Shown here in pieces: positions 60,651 to 64,000 of a stretch of DNA of 64,000 nt (the first letter of the stretch is position 1; every line of letters starts with the position of its first letter). Below the pieces are notes generated by a model that saw only the letters and a list, made by a program, of their open reading frames with translations, had not been told where the DNA came from and made no database searches. A program made the translations under genes and the position numbers. The DNA is from UBA3102 sp964413055 (GTDB lineage Bacteria; Bacillota; Desulfotomaculia; Desulfotomaculales; Pelotomaculaceae): positions 1 through 64,000 of the forward strand of contig CAYPRB010000008.1 of NCBI GenBank assembly GCA_964413055.1. The letters run 5' to 3'.

Positions 60651-61883
60651 ATGAGCTTTGTGGTTTTAAAATTCGGGGGTACTTCCCTCGTGGATGATGA
60701 GCAACGGGAAAAAGTGGTTGCCAGGGTAATAGAGGCCAGGCAGGAAGGTCATTGCCCGGTAATTGTGGTTTCCGCTATCGGGAGAATGGGCGCGCCTTAT
60801 GCTACTGATACACTTGTTTCCTTTGCCACTGCCGGTGGCAGGATGATTTCCTCCCGGGAGTCCGACCTTCTGATGTCTTGTGGTGAAGTAATTTCAGGGG
60901 TGGTTTTATCGGCTACTATACAAAAAGCAGGTTATCCGGCAGTTTTTCTCACTGGTGCCCAGGCTGGAATAATTACCGACCAAAACTATAACCAAGCGCG
61001 CATTTTAAGAATCAACTCTCAATTAGTGGTTAAATATGCCCGGCAGGGGAAAATAGTAATCGTGGCGGGTTTTCAGGGAGTTACTGAAGGAGGAGAAATT
61101 ACAACACTGGGCAGGGGTGGCAGTGATACAACGGCTGTGGCGTTGGGCATTGCCCTGGACGCGGTCCGGGTTGATATTTTTACTGATGTTGAAGGAATAA
61201 TGACCGCTGACCCGCATATTGTTTCCGACGCCAGGCTTCTGGAAGCTATCACCTATAATGAGATTTGTCAGTTGGCGCGTGAAGGTGCCAAGGTAATTCA
61301 TCCCAGGGCTGTGGAAATGGCTATGCTTAAAGGGCTCCCATTAAGGATAAAATGTGCTTTTGGTAACACATCCGGCACCTTGGTATCTTCCCACAGGAAG
61401 ATATCCAATGAAACTGTTGATGTTTCCAGAGACCGGCTCATAACCGGTATTACCCATATTTCCAATATCACCCGGATTAAAGTGGTAACCGGCTGTTCTA
61501 TAGATATAACTGAATTTCAAAAGAAAATATTCAAGGCACTGGCTTTGGCTGGTATCAGTGTGGATTTTATTAATGTGTACCCGGAAGCGATTTACTTTAC
61601 CGTGGAGAGTCCTACCGTAGCTAAGACTATCAATATTTTGGAAAATATGGGGAGCAGCCCGGAAATTTTACCCGATTGTGCAAAAGTTGCGGCCGTAGGA
61701 GTTGGTATGACTGGTGTGCCGGGGGTAATGGCAAGTATAGTGGAGGCACTTGCCGAAGAAAAGGTTCAAATTTTTCAATCGGCGGATTCTTATACTACAA
61801 TCTGGGTGCTGGTTAAGAAGGAAGATATGGAAAAAAGTATCCGGGCCCTGCACCGCCGGTTCGGACTTAATTTGCCAAACTGA
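60651..61883 (+). CDS. dapG: Aspartate kinase (DapG-like)
   Basis: A 410-residue aspartokinase that phosphorylates aspartate. VVLKFGGTSL (4-13), GFQGVTEGGEITTLGRGGSDTTAVALG (about 141-167) and EGAKVIHPRAVEMA (about 206-219) belong to the kinase domain, and two ACT domains (about 270-410) could sense an end product. It is the Bacillus dapG type by place and length. The start is ATG 60651 with GGAAGGGG upstream; an earlier in-frame codon at 60588 lacks one. Confidence 0.93.
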   Translation: MSFVVLKFGGTSLVDDEQREKVVARVIEARQEGHCPVIVVSAIGRMGAPYATDTLVSFATAGGRMISSRESDLLMSCGEVISGVVLSATIQKAGYPAVFLTGAQAGIITDQNYNQARILRINSQLVVKYARQGKIVIVAGFQGVTEGGEITTLGRGGSDTTAVALGIALDAVRVDIFTDVEGIMTADPHIVSDARLLEAITYNEICQLAREGAKVIHPRAVEMAMLKGLPLRIKCAFGNTSGTLVSSHRKISNETVDVSRDRLITGITHISNITRIKVVTGCSIDITEFQKKIFKALALAGISVDFINVYPEAIYFTVESPTVAKTINILENMGSSPEILPDCAKVAAVGVGMTGVPGVMASIVEALAEEKVQIFQSADSYTTIWVLVKKEDMEKSIRALHRRFGLNLPN

Positions 61884-61902
61884 AAAAAGGAAGGTGAAAG
61901 AA

Positions 61903-62787
61903 TTGAAAAACGATTTCGGCCATTTGCTTACTGCAATGGTCACACCTTTTAATGAAGACATGACCATAAATTACAGCCTGGCCAGAAAGTTGGCCCTTCA
62001 CCTTGTTCAATCCGGGTCGGACGGACTGATTGTGGCCGGTACTACGGGAGAATCCCCGACACTGTCCAAAGAAGAGAAGGCCGAACTTTTCAGGGTAGTA
62101 GTGGAAGAAGTGGGGGGCAAGGCCGTGGTTTTGGCCGGTACTGGAGGAAATGCTACTCATGAAAGTATTGCCCTGACCCAGGTCGCACAAAAAGCCGGGG
62201 TAGACGGGGTTATGTTGGTAGCGCCTTATTATAATAAACCTTCGCAGGAGGGTTTATATCAACATTTTAAAAAGGTAGCGGAAAGTACGGAGCTTCCCGT
62301 GATGCTGTATAATGTTCCCGGAAGAACTTCGGTAAATATATTACCTCAGACGGTAGTGAGGCTGTCGCAGTTGGAAAATATTGTTGCTATTAAAGAAGCT
62401 GGCGGTAAAATGGATCAGGTAAGTGAACTATGCCGATTGTTGCCGGAGCATTTTGCCGTATACAGCGGAGATGACTCTCATACTCTACCGGTATTAGCAC
62501 TGGGAGGTAAGGGAGTTGTCAGCGTTGCCGCCCATCTGGCAGCAAAAAGGATAAAAGAAATGATTTATGCCTACACCTCGGGCAATACCACCCTGGCTGC
62601 CGGAACGCACTTGGAGCTGTTTCCGTTATTTAGAGGAATGTTCGTTGCTCCCAATCCAGTTTCTGTTAAAACCGCTTTAAACATGCTTGGATGGCAGGTT
62701 GGCAGGCCCCGCCTGCCTCTGGTGGAAGCTTCGGCGGGTGAAAAAAAATTAATCAAAAACCTTCTGGAAGATATGAAAATTTTTTAA
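61903..62787 (+). CDS. dapA: 4-hydroxy-tetrahydrodipicolinate synthase
   Basis: A 294-residue class I aldolase that condenses pyruvate with aspartate semialdehyde. AGTTGESPTL (about 45-54), the active-site Tyr136 in LYNVPGRT and the Schiff-base Lys164 in AIKEAGGK are present. Length is standard. The start is TTG 61903 with GGAAGGTG; the frame is open further back through the end of dapG, which is chance. It is the last gene of the operon; its product is shared between lysine, diaminopimelate and dipicolinate. Confidence 0.95.
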   Translation: MKNDFGHLLTAMVTPFNEDMTINYSLARKLALHLVQSGSDGLIVAGTTGESPTLSKEEKAELFRVVVEEVGGKAVVLAGTGGNATHESIALTQVAQKAGVDGVMLVAPYYNKPSQEGLYQHFKKVAESTELPVMLYNVPGRTSVNILPQTVVRLSQLENIVAIKEAGGKMDQVSELCRLLPEHFAVYSGDDSHTLPVLALGGKGVVSVAAHLAAKRIKEMIYAYTSGNTTLAAGTHLELFPLFRGMFVAPNPVSVKTALNMLGWQVGRPRLPLVEASAGEKKLIKNLLEDMKIF

Positions 62788-62841
62788 ATTTACAGATATT
62801 TTCAGGTTTTATGGCCTTTGGAAAGTAAATATAAAAATAAG

Positions 62842-62870
62842 TTGTGAAGGGTTATAAAATGCAGTATAAT
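62842..62870 (+). promoter_or_regulatory. Vegetative promoter upstream of RNase J
   Basis: TTGTGA (62842-62847), 17 bases, perfect TATAAT (62865-62870). It lies 128 bases before the RNase J start; the intervening leader shows no clear terminator hairpin. Confidence 0.65.
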
Positions 62871-62998
62871 TAATTTTAGTTTATAGAACGGCTTTCCTAA
62901 ACCCAGAAGTCAATTTAATGTTTTCCCACCTTCTCCTAAACTTACTCACCAGTTGTGGTTACTAAATGCAGTTTATTCACGGGATAGGAGGTGTGAAT

Positions 62999-64000
62999 TT
63001 GTCTAAAGAACAAAAATTGTCCCTCATTCCCCTGGGGGGGCTGGGGGAAATCGGAAAAAACATGATGGTGGTGAGATTTGGGGAAAATATTTTAATCATT
63101 GACTGCGGGTTAATGTTCCCGGAAGAGGAAATGCTGGGAATAGATGTGGTTATTCCGGATATTACTTATCTGTTGGAAAACCGTGAAATAATACGTGGGA
63201 TTGTGCTTACCCACGGGCACGAAGACCATATAGGGGCCCTTCCCTATGTACTGCGCCAGATCAATGTCCCTGTTTACGGGACAAAACTCACCTTGGGTTT
63301 GCTGCAGGGTAAATTAAAAGAACAAAATATGATTAATAACACGGCCTTGCATACGGTGAAACCTAGAGACAGCGTTCGTATCGGCCCGTTTAAAGTTGAA
63401 TTCATCAGAGTTTCGCACAGTATTCCAGACTCAGTGGCAATAGCAGTTCATACGCCATTGGGTGTAGTATTTCATACGGGTGATTTCAAGATCGACCAAA
63501 CCCCGGTTGACGGGCAGGTGACTGATTTTCAACGCTTGGCTCAGTTGGGAGAAAAGGGCATTCTGGTCTTGCTCTCCGATAGTACCAATGTGGAAAGAAC
63601 GGGTTACACAATGTCCGAAAGAGTTGTGGGAAATTCGTTCGATGAAACTTTCCGCCAGGCTAAAGAACGGATAATTATTGCTTCTTTCGCTTCAAATGTG
63701 CACCGGCTTCAACAGGCCATTCAGACTGCCTACAGGCACGGTCGCAAGGTTGCCGTGGTTGGCAGGAGCATGGTTAACGTGGTCAATATTGCATATGAGT
63801 TGGGGTATCTCAATATCCCACCCGGAGTTTTGATTGAACTGGATGAGGCCAACCGCCTGCCCAGAAACCGGGTGGTTATTCTGACTACCGGCAGTCAGGG
63901 TGAACCTATGTCGGCTTTAACGCGGATGGCTTTATCAGACCACAGGCAGGTGGAAATACTTCCTGGTGATACTATTATAATTTCCGCGACACCGATTCCC
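62999..64000 (+). CDS. rnj: Ribonuclease J, 3' end outside the window
   Basis: The first 334 codons of a metallo-beta-lactamase/beta-CASP ribonuclease with 5'-3' exo- and endonuclease activity. IPLGGLGEIGKNM (about 9-21), LTHGHEDHIGALPYV (about 73-87), HSIPDSVAIAVHTPLGVVFHTGDFK (about 140-164), the beta-CASP start LSDSTNVERTGYT and TTGSQGEP (about 300-307) are intact. The full protein should be about 550 residues. TTG start at 62999 has ATAGGAGGTG. By position after dapA it matches Bacillus rnjB (ymfA). Confidence 0.95.
   Translation, partial: MSKEQKLSLIPLGGLGEIGKNMMVVRFGENILIIDCGLMFPEEEMLGIDVVIPDITYLLENREIIRGIVLTHGHEDHIGALPYVLRQINVPVYGTKLTLGLLQGKLKEQNMINNTALHTVKPRDSVRIGPFKVEFIRVSHSIPDSVAIAVHTPLGVVFHTGDFKIDQTPVDGQVTDFQRLAQLGEKGILVLLSDSTNVERTGYTMSERVVGNSFDETFRQAKERIIIASFASNVHRLQQAIQTAYRHGRKVAVVGRSMVNVVNIAYELGYLNIPPGVLIELDEANRLPRNRVVILTTGSQGEPMSALTRMALSDHRQVEILPGDTIIISATPIP

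Noticed and set aside
61750..61902. N-terminal extension of DapA into dapG
   Set aside because: The standard DapA N-terminus begins at TTG 61903 behind GGAAGGTG; the extension is chance open frame.
1..64000. CRISPR arrays, tRNA or rRNA genes
   Set aside because: No regularly spaced direct repeats and no cloverleaf or rRNA-like stretches were found on reading both strands.

Overview
The window looks like part of the chromosome of an anaerobic, endospore-forming member of the Firmicutes, class Clostridia, most likely a Desulfotomaculum/Pelotomaculum-type Peptococcaceae. Reasons: the gene order closely follows the conserved Firmicutes blocks (dprA-topA-trmFO-xerC-hslV-hslU-codY; rpsB-tsf-pyrH-frr-uppS-cdsA-dxr-rseP-ispG-proS; rimP-nusA-rnpM-ylxQ-infB-rbfA-truB-ribF-rpsO-pnp; spoVFA/dpsA-dpsB-asd-dapG-dapA-rnj). 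There are many sporulation genes, many TTG/GTG starts and GGAGG ribosome sites, a stand-alone clostridial ferredoxin, and a 2-hydroxyacyl-CoA dehydratase-type (activase plus FeS partner) gene set. All recognised genes lie on the + strand. This is inference from gene content and order; no database search was possible.

Layout. (1) 1-3300: right-hand end of a mobile element, with a small zinc ribbon protein, an HK97-type capsid protein, a TnpW-like small protein and a large serine recombinase. (2) 3417-6511: three genes related to the 2-hydroxyacyl-CoA dehydratase/activase system, function unknown. (3) 6654-13816: TrpB-like enzyme, lysA, a DHH-CBS-tRNA nucleotidyltransferase fusion, an M50 protease and trpS. 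(4) 13896-15065: DUF2953 protein and ytfJ (sporulation). (5) 15238-18022: non-homologous end joining as three separate genes: Ku, ligase, polymerase. (6) 18049-26511: dprA to codY. (7) 26673-38997: translation factors, nucleotide kinase, undecaprenyl and phospholipid synthesis, the end of the MEP isoprenoid pathway, site-2 protease, prolyl-tRNA synthetase, and a diacylglycerol glycosyltransferase-like gene with no ordinary start codon. (8) 39161-50762: rimP-to-pnp transcription/translation/RNA decay block, with a small unknown gene pair between ribF and rpsO. (9) 50912-56836: sporulation and envelope genes (PdaB-like, DacF-like, M16 protease, dut, YlmC/YmxH, Clp-fold protease) and small orphans. 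(10) 57066-64000: dapB, dipicolinate synthase, aspartate-pathway genes and the start of RNase J, which runs off the window.

How they work together. asd, dapG, dapA and dapB make dihydrodipicolinate and its reduced product; dpsAB divert dihydrodipicolinate to the spore solute dipicolinate, and lysA ends the lysine branch. uppS, cdsA, dxr and ispG feed membrane and wall lipid synthesis. Promoter-like sequences resembling the compartment-specific sporulation sigma factors (F/G, E and K types) sit in front of genes whose Bacillus relatives are spore-expressed, which is the most coherent unannotated signal in the window. No tRNA, rRNA, CRISPR array or intact insertion sequence was seen, and no gene-free stretch exceeds 300 bases.
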